Assembly (NCBI GenBank): GCA_963969495.1
Contig: OZ018317.1
Location: 217,968,651-218,032,650, forward strand
From: Ceratothoa steindachneri
Taxonomy: Eukaryota > Arthropoda > Malacostraca > Isopoda > Cymothoidae
Length of the DNA: 64,000 nt
Direction of reading: 5' to 3'
The first letter of the stretch is position 1; each line of letters opens with the position of its first letter. Shown in pieces: positions 1 to 10,819 of the stretch. The notes below the pieces were generated by a model. The model saw only the letters and a list, made by a program, of their open reading frames with translations, ran no database searches and was not told the origin of the DNA. Made by a program: the position numbers and the translations under genes.

Positions 1-1585
1 TTTCCTGGACAGTGGAGGCCATGTCTTCTGCACAGTGCGGCTTCCGCAAGTTCCACTCCACGTCGGATGCTCTGCTCCGACTGGAAAATGCCGTCTGCCA
101 GGCCTTCCTTCGTAGACAGAACTACGCCACGGTGTTTTTCGATCTGGAGGAGGCCTATGATACCGCATGGCGATACGGTATCATGGAGACTCTCCACACG
201 ACACGATGGGGGCGAGAGGACGCCTCCCAATGTTATATCTGAATTTTTGCGAGATCGTCGATTCCGCGTACGGGTGGGGGGGGGGCCCTCTCCGGCCCAA
301 TGGAGCTGGGAAGCGTCCTCAGTGTCACTCTCTTTGCCCTGAGTATCAACGGCATCACCTCGATGCTGCCAAAAGATGCCGCTACGCTCTACGTGGACGA
401 CCTTTCGATCTCTTGGCGCGACCCAGATGCCAACTCTGGAGCGTCGCCTCTAACAGGCATTGAACTGCGTCTCTCGCTATGCCGCAGTGCACAGGTTTCG
501 GTTTTCTTTGGCCAAGACTAAGGTGGTGTACTTCTGCCGCTATCCACGGCTCCACCCTGACCCAGACTCGTTTTTAAATGCGTTGCTCTGGAATTGGTTG
601 ACTCGCACCGTTTCCTTGGTCTTGTATTTCACCGACGCCCCACCTGGGAGGCTCATATTCGCAGCCTTAGGGTCTCTGTCACCCTCGCCATGGATATTCT
701 TCCCTCCGTTATGTTCTGCTCCTGGAGCGCTGATAGAGCTACTGCCTTACTTTTTTTATTGATCCTTTGTTCGCTTGAAGCTCCACTACAGATGTGAGTT
801 TCATGCATCCGCATCCTAGCGTATGCTTTGTAGGTGGGCTCGATCCACCACACCGGCCTTTGCCTTGCGACCGGTGCCTTCCGCACTTTACCCATTGAGA
901 GCCTACTTTTTGATGCTGGTAAGATGCCACTCGCTTTGCCCCCCGTATAGTGCATTATTCGCCTGTATGCAAGAGCCCATCATCTCCCCCAATTGCCAAC
1001 CACTCTCACTCCATTGCAGACAATCTTTACTATGTCTCTGCCTCCGAGAGAACTCAGTCATACCCTAAGCCCTTTGGGTTTACACATAGAAACTGCTTTG
1101 ATAGCTCGGTATTTCTCTCAGGCCAGCGGCGCCCCTGCTTCTGAACAGGATTCCCCCCTAGTACCACCTTTAACTATTTGTTGCCATGCCTCTGCTCCCA
1201 AATCTTCTACAGCGCCGGGAGTATTGTGTACAGCCTTTTTTGAGCACAGCTCATGCCACGCTAAAACCCTGCCAGTGTATATGGATAGCACCAATTCCCA
1301 AGAGGAGGTTGGTTTCCACGTGTATCCCCTCTGTTTCAAGTCATCGGGGCTCTGCCAGGTGCTGAGCCTGTTGCAATACACTGCCCGCTATGACAGATGA
1401 CACAATGTGTCCAGTTCTGAGACTGGATTGCAATCTATAGCCACTCACACAGTGTCCTGAGTGCTCTCGGGTCATTGGAATCTCCGCATTTCCTGGTTTG
1501 CGATATCCGTGACACCACATTTTTGGTGAGCCAGACAAATGTCGAGATTATCTTCTACTTGGTTCCTGGACATTTATGGATTGAC
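1..1585 (+). pseudogene. Family A non-LTR retrotransposon, 3' half (RT and RNase H), decayed
   Basis: This is the interior and C-terminal part of ORF2 of an I/Jockey-type LINE, a reverse transcriptase followed by RNase H. RT blocks are visible in shifting frames: SSAQCGFRKFHSTSDALL near 30-80, FFDLEEAYDTAW near 135-170, and the catalytic LYVDDLSIS near 388-412. The RNase H region follows from about 1250. Its first motif reads VYMDSTNS instead of the VYTDGSKS of the copy at 10359-17095. The second catalytic Asp is changed to His (IYSHSHSVL near 1435). Several frameshifts and stops make it non-functional. Homology stops near 1585, where gypsy-like sequence begins, so the element was broken there. 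The family identity is certain from the many copies in the window; the clade name is an inference. Confidence 0.85.
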
Positions 1586-3690
1586 CTGGGTAGACCTGGA
1601 TTGTGTGGCAATTTTGGACAGATAGGGCATTATGAAAGGATGTGTGGCAGCCCAAGGAATACCTGGGTAAATATGGAATGATTGGGCATGCAACAAGGTT
1701 GTGTATAAATGGGGAAAGGCCTGGGAATGAGAGTGAATGGGAATACTATAAGTAACAAGGAGAGTCTGACTCAGGGAAACTGAAGAATGAGAGGGTTTCT
1801 TCTGGTGAATTCTCTAGAGTTCAAGTAATGAATGAGACCGATAGATTGTTGAGTCAGAAAGTGAATAGGTGTATGTTTGTTAGAATTAAATGTGGAGAAC
1901 AAAAAGTAAGTGCACTGATTGATACAGGATGTAAGGTGAATATGTACTATGAAGCATTTGAAGGAATGAAAGTAAAAAGGATAGTGGATATCATTTGAAT
2001 GGATTTGTGGAGCAGGATGTTTCATTTGCTGTAAGGTTTAGAGAGAGTTTCTATTGTGTGTGTCCAAATGAATGAGGATGAATTTTGTGTAGTGGAAGGT
2101 ACAAACCAGAAGTATATGTTATTAGGTTACAAGTTTTTAGAGCAAATGGTATTGTGATGCACCCTGATATGGAAATGATTGAATGTAGGAAGAATGGAAG
2201 TGTGGTGTCAATGATATGTGGGTCCAGATGAAAGAGTGAAAGTGAATATCATGGGAGGGCTAGAGGTATATGTGATGTTATGCGATGTAGAGTGTGCCTG
2301 TGAAGCAGAACGAAACATTGAGTGTTAGGATTAGATAGAATTCTGATGTTGAGATGAGCAAGAATGATGGAAATATGTATGTATTGGATGGTAATGCTGC
2401 TAACTATTGACTGAAGCAAGTTGTGCATGTGTTTGATGGTGTAATTGATATGAAAGACCTGTGTGTGTGTGCATCCAAGTTTGGTTGGTCTACGAAAGAA
2501 AAGGCTGAGAGGAGTACATTTTGGAGACAAATTGGGCATGTTGAATACAGCGCTGGATATGGAGAATGATATGCATGTGGTGAATGCAAGTCTACTTCCT
2601 GTGAGTGTAAAGTTGAATAGTTGGAAGTATGAAGATTTGATTGAGCAAGTGAAGTTGGAGGAAAACTTAGTGAATGTGAGAAGCAAATGATTTATAGGAT
2701 GTTGTGGAATAGAAGAGGTTTCTTGAGTCAAGGTAATGAAGACTTCGGCAACCTTTGCATGCCTGACTTCAAATTTGTATTGAGTGATGACAAACCACTC
2801 AACGGTGTAAAGAAGTGGAGAGAATTGGGGTAATTGAACCGAGTGCGAATGGTTGGCATAGTCTGAATGTACCTCTGCAAAGATCAGATGGAAGTTTGCG
2901 ACTGTGTATTGATTACAGAAGAGTGAATGAATGAATGTTGAAAGATAGGTTTCCTTTGAGTGTTGTGTCTGAGTATGTGTACAGCATGAATGGAATGAAA
3001 GTATTTACGAAGATGGATTTGGTACATGGCTCTTACCAAATGCCTGTGGCTGAAGAGAGGAGGCCTAATACTGCATTCTCCACTGCAAAGTGCCAATACC
3101 AGTTTTATAACTTGAGCTTTGGGTTGGTGAATGCCCCAGCTGCTTTTCAGCATGCAATAAATGTGGAGTTGTGTGGTTTTCCCAGTAAGAATGTACAAGT
3201 GTTTTAGATAATATTATGGTGAGAACATGGAAGAACATATGACTTTGGTGAATGAAGTTTTGAGGAAGTTGGAAGAGGTTGTTGGGAAAGTGAAGTTGTC
3301 TAAGTGGGTGTGGTTTTCCAGTGAAGTTGAGTTTTTGAGGCATAAATGATTGTGGCAGGATTGTGTAAATCTGAGAAGTTTGTGGAAAAGGTTTTTAATT
3401 TTCATAAGCCTACCAAAATGAAAGAGTTCATGGATTTCTTGGTTTGGTTGAGTTTGGAAGAAAATTTCTGAAAGATCTCTTGGGTATGATTAAACCATTG
3501 AGTGTATAGATGGAAAAGAAGAGTACAGTGATCAAGTGGGATGACTCGAGAAAAACAGCTTTTGAGAAGTTGAATACTCAAGTGGCAAGAGATGTGGAAC
3601 TTACATATCAGGCAAATGGACCAAATGCAGAAATGCTTGATGTATATATGGACATGAGTACTCATTGGATGGGTGGATATTTGATGCGAG
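1586..3690 (+). pseudogene. Ty3/gypsy LTR-retrotransposon fragment (gag knuckle, protease, RT, RNase H)
   Basis: The parts follow Ty3/gypsy order. A gag zinc knuckle remnant lies near 1600-1645 (CGNFGQIGHYERMC; the second Cys is Phe). A retropepsin-like motif ALIDTGCKVN lies near 1905-1940. The reverse transcriptase spans about 2760-3330, with KVFTKMDLVHGSYQM near 3000-3045 and FGLVNAPAAFQ near 3120-3150. The RT active site follows after a stop, where YLDD-type sequence has decayed to FxDN near 3205. A start of the RNase H domain (MLDVYMDMSTHWMGGYLM) is seen near 3630-3690. There are many stops and no LTRs or integrase. It is a truncated, dead copy between a family A tail and a hAT scrap. Confidence 0.85.
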
Positions 3691-3862
3691 AATTCATAGT
3701 GCTCCTTAGAAAAGTTTTTATTCTTTTCAGTGTTGAAATGCAGCATTCTGCCTCTGATGTATTCATGAGAATTGTCAAGAGGATTTTTATCAGTTTTGTA
3801 ATTTCAATAAGAACATCATCTATATTATTTTCCAAGAAAAATTTCAGCAGCTCAATCAATTA
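3690..3862 (-). pseudogene. hAT transposase C-terminal dimerisation-domain scrap (ZMYM1-like)
   Basis: The minus strand reads MIELLKFFLENNIDDVL, then LIKILLTILMNTSEAECCISTLKRIKTFLRSTM in one open frame. The pattern L-T-I-x-x-x-T-S/A-E-A-E-R-x-F-S-x-L-K-R-I-K is the hAT C-terminal dimerisation signature, in the form seen in ZMYM1/TTF-type hAT proteins. Only this last part of the transposase remains, joined directly to the gypsy RNase H scrap on one side. The next 220 bases, to about 4080, are AT-rich and show no other recognisable feature. Confidence 0.7.
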
Positions 3863-4129
3863 ATAAAAGAACTGAAAAAAATATAAAATTCTACATTTGA
3901 TCACATTCAAGTATATAAACACGTTTTTAAGCACAACACATGCAGAGTCAAAAAAGACAACTACCTTCCACCAGCACACTAGGGTCGGCACTGCGTGCAG
4001 CTTCCTTCTGACATTAAGCTTAAGGATTATATGTACAAGCATAAAGAAAGAATTAAAGATAAAAAAAAGTGGAAATAGGAGGGGGGGGGGGGTACAGTTC
4101 CACAGTGTCTATACATGAGCTGCCACTGT

Positions 4130-4765
4130 GTGCAGGTGAAGCAAATGAAGTGCCTGAAGTGCTTGTCATAGGTGATTCATACGTTAGGTATTTAGACCAG
4201 AGTTTTTGTGAACGTGAATGCAAAAGGAGGATGAGGGTTTGTTTGCCAGGTGCTGCACATGTAGCAGATGTGAGTGAAAGAATTGAAAGGATAGTGGCTG
4301 GAGCTGAAGGGAAAGCAGTTGTTGTTTTACATGTGTGAATGAATGATGTAGGAAAAACTATGTTGGAGGAGCTAGTGTCTAGATATTGAGATTTGTTAGG
4401 AAAGTTTCAGGATAGTAGTAGGAAGTGTGTAGTGTCAGGAATTCTACCTAGGCTTGGAGTAGGCAGTGAGTGGATGGTTGTGTGCTGTTGGGATAAATGA
4501 GAGAGTGAAAGTATTGTGTGATAGTTTGGAAGTAATGTTTTTGTATACATGGAGTGAGTTTTTGGGAAGGGAGGATTTGTATGCAATTGATGGGTTGCAC
4601 TTGAGTCGCAAGGGTGTGAAAGTGTTAAGTGACTGTCTCGAGGGGAGTATAGGTATTGGCTGCCAGGGCAAGTATTATGAAGTAAGTAGACGTGAGATGA
4701 ATTTGGAGAGCAACAAATGGGGGAATGAACAGAGGTCTAGGAAGGTAGAGTCTAGTAATGATTAG
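4130..4765 (+). pseudogene. CR1 ORF1 with SGNH/GDSL esterase domain
   Basis: The sequence VLVIGDSYVRYLDQSF near 4160-4205 carries the GDS nucleophile block of SGNH hydrolases. DGLHLSRKGV near 4588-4617 carries the D-x-x-H block with the other catalytic residues. Between them lie KAVVVLHV near 4314-4337, followed by a stop, and SGILPRLGVGSEW in another frame. About 200 residues separate the two blocks, a normal size for the domain. Esterase domains are known in ORF1 of many CR1 elements and are thought to help ORF1 protein act on lipids or membranes. At least one stop and a frameshift disrupt the frame; the last 100 residues (from 4466) are intact. Confidence 0.75.
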
Positions 4766-7420
4766 ACCATAAAGAATAATAGATTGGAAATATACTACAC
4801 AAATAGATAGTAGGAGCATAAGGAATAAGAAGGATTCGTTAAGAGGGTTGGTAAGTGTAGAGAACTTTAATGTTATTTAAAAAACAGTCATTATTTAATT
4901 TAGCAGGAAAGTACTTAGAGGTTGAGATTAATGGTTATAATATGTTTCATTCAGATAGGAATAGGAGGAGAGGGGGAGGGAGTAGAGATAATCTTCAGTG
5001 TTTCTGAAAACACTACAATTAAAACAGATGCTAACACAGAGTCATTATGGCTAGATGTTAAGGAGGGAAAGGATAAACTTGTCATAGGATTCTTATATAG
5101 ACCCCCAAATCTTAGGAAGCTTTGTGTCCTCTGTGGCAGGAGATAGAACGTGCATTTAGAAGTAAATGTGTGTCTAATGGGTGATCTTTATTATAGAAAT
5201 ATAGACTGGAAACCTCTTATTGGTGATCTGAATGTGGAGGAATTTTTACTACGTTGCAGGATAATTTTCTTAGGTTATAAACCAACCCACCATGGGTGAT
5301 AATATGTTGGATTTAGTTCTAACAAATTGGGAAGAAGTCATAGCTATATGGAGATATGGTTAAATTTGGGAAATAGCAACCATTGCAAAATTAGATTTGT
5401 TAATTTGGAATGGTGTTATCAGTAGGTTAAATAGGGTTAAGAGGTTTTAGAAAAGCAGATTATAATGGTCTGAGGAGGTGATTAAAGATAGTTGTTTGGG
5501 GATTAGCAAGTGAATTTGGGTCAGGAAATGTGATGTTTATGAAGTAGTTGAGTGGGAAGATAACTACCAGGTAGAAAAGAATGGTGTTAATCAGGAATAT
5601 GGGTCAATGATTAAAAACTTATTTCCTGGGACAGAATATGAACATTCCATATTGGGAGATTAGAACCAAGGCTATCGATCCTAAATGGATGTCAGATAAT
5701 CTTAAACATTATAATGGCAATAAAGGGGCATTTTAGGAAAATTAAAAGATGGTGAGGGGCAATTAAAACAGAGATATGAGTTAACTTGGAACATTAAAAA
5801 GTTAATTAGGGTAGCAAAGAGAAATTATGAAATTAAAGTAGCTCATAAGGCAAACAAAGATCCCAAATGTTATTTTCAATTATACAGAACCTTGACTATA
5901 GATAAAATAGGCTCACTTAAAACTACAGAAAGAGAGTTAGTGAGTGATAGTGATGCCAATGGCTAGGATGTTATATAAGTATTTTCTTTCAGTATTTACA
6001 CTTCACTATATACAATTCAATTGTACCTGAGAGATCCTTGATCTTTTGAGGTGATGATTGGGAAAAATTAGAGGATATTTTAATTATAAAGGAGAGAATG
6101 TCAAAAGAAATAGAATCAAATTTAGTAAAGCATTGGAATGTAAAGATATGTTAAGTGAGCCTCTAGCATGCCTATTTAGAAAATCATTAGAGACTAGCAT
6201 TGTACCAACAGCATGGAAGAAAGCTAATGTGATACCTATATTTAAGAAGGGGGGTAAAGTAATGTCTAATTACCGAGCATTTTGTTTGGCATCAGTGGTG
6301 GGAAAAAATGATGGAATTTATAATAGCAAAATCTATTGGGGATAACTTAGATAAACCTAAGTTGATTAAGGAATCTCAATAAGACTTTACTAGAGGCAAA
6401 TTGTGTTTGACTAATTTAAGGTCTTTTCATACATAGAAAGAAGTACGATGCTACCGATAGAGATGAGAATTACAATATTGTTTCTTTGGATTCTAGTAAG
6501 GCTTTTGACAGGGTGCCACTCTTACGACTTTTGAATAAAGTTAAAGTGCATGAGATCGATGGAAGTATTTTTAAGTGGATTCAGTGGTGGCTTAAGTGAC
6601 AGACAGCAAAAATGTTAGTATAGATGAGAATAATTAGTGTGGAAATGTTACCAGTGGTGTTCTTCAGGGGTCAGTGTTGCGTCCATTGTTATTCTTGATT
6701 TATAGTAATGATCTTGACTTGGTTATAAGTAGTAACCTGAACAAGTTTGCCGATAATACTAAGTTTTGTAGGATTATAAGGTCTGACTTTGATGCTGAGG
6801 TATTACAAGATGAATTCACCATACTATCCCAATGGGCAGAAAAATGGCAAATGGAATATAATCATAAGCAAGTTTAGTGTACTTAGTATAGGTAGGTGTA
6901 ATCCACTGAATAATTATAAACCTAATGGGAGAATTTTAGGAAGGTCAGAAAGCAATAGTTAGGCCTCATCTTGACTATGCATACAATTTTGGTCACCATA
7001 TTAAAGGATGGATATTGTTTTACTCGAGTTTGTGCAAAGAAGGAAGACCAAAATGATTCATTGACTGAGGACCTCAGTTTAGCTTATTGTGAAAGGCTTA
7101 GGAGACTAAATCTACATAATTTAGAAAGGAGTAGAGTTTGAGGGGACTTGATTGAGGTCTTCAAGCAGAAAAAGTTTATAATATGGAAAACATAGGTAAG
7201 GTTCTTATTTTTAGTGAACAGGATTGGACAGGTAACAATGCGTTTATCTCAATAACTTTATGAAAGAGATTGGTAGAAATTGGTTTATAAATTGAGTGGT
7301 AGATGAATGGAATCAGGCTTACTAGTCATGTGATAGAAGGCTCCTCCCTGCAGAGTTTTAAGAATAGATTGGATAGATTTATAGATGTGGATGCCGGTAG
7401 GGACTGAACTGGGTAATGGG
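4766..7420 (+). pseudogene. CR1 ORF2 (AP endonuclease and reverse transcriptase), broken
   Basis: Endonuclease traces include YYTNIDSRSIRNKKDSLRG near 4790-4845 (N-x-D-x-R-S-I-x-N-K start) and LWLDVKEGKDKLVIGFLYRPP near 5047-5105. RT traces include VPTAWKKANVIPIFKKGGK near 6203-6258, SNYRAFCLASVVGK near 6269-6310, GSVLRPLLFLIYSNDLD near 6670-6720 and NKFADNTKFC near 6739-6768 (normally FADDTK). The tail LQSFKNRLDRFIDVDAG near 7352-7397 is typical of CR1/L2 C-termini. Frames change many times, so no protein is made. It follows ORF1 almost directly. Confidence 0.75.
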
Positions 7421-7566
7421 AATAGGAGCTGCTTTATATAAGGTAGTGATTAGCCTTTCCTTTTTCTAGTATATGGGGATAGAAGATTATGGTAATTTTT
7501 TACTTTTGTCTTGGCTGTATGAATTGTTCATATTTTAATATTAATATTTTTGTATATTGTAGTTTC

Positions 7567-7611
7567 AGGATAGTGTCCATAGCATCACCTAGAAGCTATG
7601 GACACTATCCT
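7567..7611 (+). repeat. Perfect 17-bp hairpin at the 3' end of the CR1
   Basis: AGGATAGTGTCCATAGC at 7567-7583 is followed by an 11-base loop and its exact reverse complement at 7595-7611. It lies downstream of the ORF2 tail. A 3' hairpin of this kind may be the template end recognised by the element's reverse transcriptase; that role is inferred. Confidence 0.85.
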
Positions 7612-7789
7612 TTAGATGTAGTTTTATGAGGATTATCATTGGGATGGACTCAGATATCTTTTGATAGGCCATTGCAGCTTCTGTGATCCATATAATATGT
7701 TATCTGCACGGAGGGTTTGATTTAGTGGCATTTAAGTGTGCCAATCCCATTTTGTTGGAATCTGGTTGAAGTCTTGCATCTTTTTACAG

Positions 7790-7930
7790 AGAAAGTATAA
7801 TGAAAAGTACCATTTAGGTGTACTACCCTTCCTCCCCCATCACTCTTCATCTTCAGACTTGCCACGGGTAGAGAAAAGTCCGTTGATGGTTGCATTCACA
7901 AGTTTCTGGACCTTCATTATTCTCTATCAG
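7790..7930 (+). CDS. ATP10-class P4-ATPase (phospholipid flippase), exon with a membrane segment
   Basis: This is a 47-codon exon of a P4-ATPase, a membrane pump that moves phospholipids to the cytosolic leaflet. The acceptor is tttttacag before 7790 and the donor is CAG|gtgagt after 7930; both phases are 0. It encodes an extracytosolic loop followed by SPLMVAFTSFWTFIILYQ. This is the fourth-membrane-segment region just before the conserved PISLYV motif supplied by the next exon. The fit of this end (LYQ) to the next exon start (VLIPISLYV) is exact for the family. The upstream exons (actuator domain, first membrane segments) are not visible in 1-7789 and probably lie outside the window. A CR1 ends 180 bases before it. 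Confidence 0.88.
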
Positions 7931-8463
7931 GTGAGTTTCAGATAAGTGAAGCTGATTGTAGTGGTATAGTTTTATAACTAGTTTGCATAATCTGGTTCAT
8001 ATTTTTGTAGGTTATTTACAATTCATTATGGTTTCAAACCACTACTTTTGTTGCTTCAACATTTTGACAACAAATAAAAAGTTGTCCTAAATCATACTTG
8101 TATCTACTCATAACCATACATTTTGTGGCTAAACTTCATTCATGTTTTTTGTTGTTTTTTTTTGGGGGGGGAGAGAGAGAGAATAGACTGTAAGGTGAGG
8201 TGAGCCTTGGGTCCTGGGTTGATCCATTTCAGTCTATCTCATCCTCATCTCTTACTATTCCAACCTCGACCTGAAGTTTTTAGTTCCACAAAGAGTGCTG
8301 CTATGTTTCCTATCCTATTGTCTAATTCCTTGTCACTGGCTGTTAATACCACTATTTTAAACATCCGATTGTGGTGACTGCTTTCACCACTATGTGATGG
8401 CTCAAAGCAAGCAACCTTGAATTTTACAAATATTAGGACAGTTGTTGGCTATATTCAATACTA
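7931..8463 (+). other. Intron sequence without recognised features
   Basis: AT-rich intron start after the donor at 7931. A poly-G plus (GA)n stretch lies near 8162-8182. I see no coding or repeat signature. Confidence 0.5.
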
Positions 8464-9766
8464 CATTGGTGGCAAAAAAAATTGTAACACATCCTCGGCA
8501 CTAATAATCGCAACACTTGAATTCTATGTTGTGATTTTTGTTGCTGTTCTTATGCAGAGATAGTGGCCGGGGCTTGTGTTGTGGCAGTGGCCTTGATGTG
8601 TCTGGCAGGCTTCAATGCACCATAAGTGCTTGTGTAGAGTGGTAGCAAAATTTGATGCTCTCACTAGTGCTGATCCTGATTAGAGCCTTATCTTGCAAAC
8701 ATAATTCCATTCATCCAGCACACAATCTGATGTACTAAGTTCACTATGGAAGAAAAGTCACGGTATTGCCCTATTAGACCAAAGCGTGTCTCTGATTTAT
8801 GTAGCCATGGACCTGAATCTGTCTAGACAAGCTACATGTCTGGGGCAAAATATGACAGCAAGGACAGATAAGCCGTTAAAACATGGGGTAATGTTAGACC
8901 CTTCAGTATCAGATATAACACTCAAGACAAAGCACCCAGACATCCTCCAGAATGTTATGTTAGAATGATCAGATACTGACTGCAAAAAGATCTTTGATTA
9001 CTAGCATCTAAGAAATCCCTTCTCACTTATGCTATGAAGAAAAAGTGGCTTTCTTTCTCCAAGAAATTCAAGGATTGGATCTCAGAGGATTGGAAAAGGA
9101 CAGTGTTTAGCCCTGAAAGCTCCTTCAGGCTGGTTGGGGAAGGAACTCAGAGACAAGATGTTGGCTGAGCAGTGTGTCGCCGTTTGATTCCTGGTATACA
9201 GTGAAGATGGTAAAACATCTGGACAGTGTAATGTTGTTGGGTGCTTTCAGTGGAGTAAAGGGCAGATCAGAGTTGTACTTCTTTCCAAGAACGTTACCAT
9301 GAAGGGGAGCAATTACATTGATGTGTTGAAGAACATTTGCTAACATTCTAGAAAATTCCTGAGTGTAATTTTGTTTATGATGGGGCCCCTGCAAACTGGT
9401 CAAAAGTGGTCAAACAGTTCTTTGTTGACAACCATATTAATGTATTAAATTAGACTGGCCAGGTAATCGCCGGAGCTGAATTCCATCGGGAATGCCTGGA
9501 ATGTTATGAAAAGTATGATACCATCATTCCTGCCAACAAACAGCAAATATCTGCAGGGGGCACCGAAGAGGTTATGGCTCAATTTAGATGTCTCCTACTT
9601 TACCAAGCTGGCTGAATCAATGCCCAAAAGAATTTAGAGGGTAATAAAGCACCAAGGTAATATGTCAAAGTATTAAGTGGAAGGGTATAATCACAATAAA
9701 ATGACTGAAATATTTGTTTTTATTAACTGCACCATGTAAATTTTACGATTTTCTTTACCACAACTG
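8464..9766 (+). mobile_element. mariner/Tc1-type DNA transposon remnant, about 1.3 kb
   Basis: Degenerate terminal inverted repeats face each other: CATTGGTGGCAAAAAAAATTG at the left and, on the opposite strand, CAGTTGTGGTAAAGAAAATCG at the right, each next to a TA. The size of about 1300 bp is right for mariner. The plus strand between them keeps broken transposase traces: KKKWLSFSKKFKDWISEDWK near 9040-9095, FVYDGAPANWSKVVKQFF near 9370-9425 (around the second catalytic Asp), and PGNxxSxIPS followed by WNVMK-like sequence near 9460-9510 (the region of the third). Many stops make it dead. Confidence 0.7.
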
Positions 9767-9998
9767 TAATGGGTTTAGGAAAAACAATTAACTTGTTTCA
9801 TTAAATTATGTGAAAACTATTTAACTGTTTAGAATACAAAGAAAGTTTGTTTGTTTGTAGTTTGTTTGTGGCAGCATTGCAAAGAGACAAAAAGAAGAAA
9901 CTTAGAGTATTTCAAGTGATATGGGACTACAAAGTGCTGAATGAATGAGTTAGAGGATGCAAGAGGGATTATCATGCTTTCTGCGATTGCCACAGAAA
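9767..9998 (+). other. Intron sequence with a short TTTG run
   Basis: Contains GTTTGTTTGTTTG near 9846-9872. No gene or element is recognised before the family A 5' end begins near 9999. Confidence 0.45.
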
Positions 9999-10358
9999 CC
10001 GCATAAGGGGCATGGCGATTTGCTTTTCTGGCAGTCGAGCTGATGGGACTCAGCCCAAGGTGGAGCCACCATGCTCAAGGGCTGCCTGGCCACAGGGTGG
10101 GGGGTGTGGTTCTAAATGGAGGCAGTCGGCTTTTGCCGGCCCTCTATTAACCCCTCGCAGAGTGGGATACTGTGTGGAGTGATTAGTGTTTGTGTCATTT
10201 GTCAATAATAGGGTCACCAATGCCCAATCATGAGAATGAAAACAAAACCCCTTTCCACTCAGCCTTCACCACTGTCAGTGCTTCCCTTAGGTAGCTCCAC
10301 AGTAAAAAAGAATGTCCCCACCCCCATACTTTCTGAGGCTTGCTCCTTTCCCATACCA
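9999..10358 (+). mobile_element. Family A 5' leader fragment
   Basis: It begins with CGCATAAGGGGCATGGCGATTT, the decayed form of the family A 5' terminus (CCGTAAGGGGCGCGGCGATT at 10359 and 49729). It continues through the leader to ATAGGGTCACCAATGCCC near 10208, matching the ORF1 start context of the copies at 10820 and 51310. A second, better 5' terminus begins at 10359, so this copy was interrupted by the following one. It may be the 5' part of the copy that resumes at 17098. Confidence 0.7.
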
Positions 10359-10819
10359 CCGTAAGGGGCGCGGTGATTTGCCATCCTGGCCGCCGTGCTG
10401 ACGGGATCCAGCGCCCCGTCCGGCCCCAGCTTAGCCTCTATTCCTTCCTTCAGATAGCCTGTATTTCTCCCCTACCTCGTCGCTTTTCATACAACCTCTC
10501 CCACAACTTTCTCTGGTCAGCCTCTAATTTCACAGGGTAGATACTGACCTTCTTCTCAGCCAACCGTCCCGGATTGGGGCTGAGGGGGGAGGGGACAATG
10601 TTCCCTAACCCCTGAGCTCCAGGCTGGGGTGGCTGGTTTTTAACAACCTGCTTCATCCCCACCCATACCTTCCTCACATCCCTTTTCCTCTCCTCTTCAC
10701 AATCTATATATTTTTTACGCCGTGTTCAAGGTGGAGCCGCCATGCCGATGGACTGCCAGGCCACCAGGCAGGAGGGGAGGTGATGAGCTATTGCGTCCCG
10801 TGGCACAAATAGGGTCACC
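10359..10819 (+). promoter_or_regulatory. Family A 5' terminus and leader, presumed internal promoter
   Basis: The block CCGTAAGGGGCGCGGTGATT followed by CGCCCCGTCCGGCCCCAGCTTAGCC-type sequence recurs at 28773, 49729, 56905 and 57037, each time as the left end of an element. LINEs of this type carry their promoter inside the 5' leader, so this conserved block is the likely place. No individual promoter element was identified. Confidence 0.55.

Larger units (their letters stand above)
4080..7613 (+). mobile_element. CR1-like non-LTR retrotransposon, nearly full length, decayed
   Basis: The element runs from a poly-G stretch at 4080 to a hairpin at 7567-7611. It has the CR1 two-ORF layout: ORF1 with an SGNH/GDSL esterase domain and ORF2 with endonuclease, reverse transcriptase and the typical short C-terminal tail. 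Many stops and frameshifts are present in both. It sits about 180 bases upstream of the first visible flippase exon and on the same strand. Superfamily is clear from domain order; the exact CR1/L2 clade is not settled from sequence reading alone. Confidence 0.8.
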
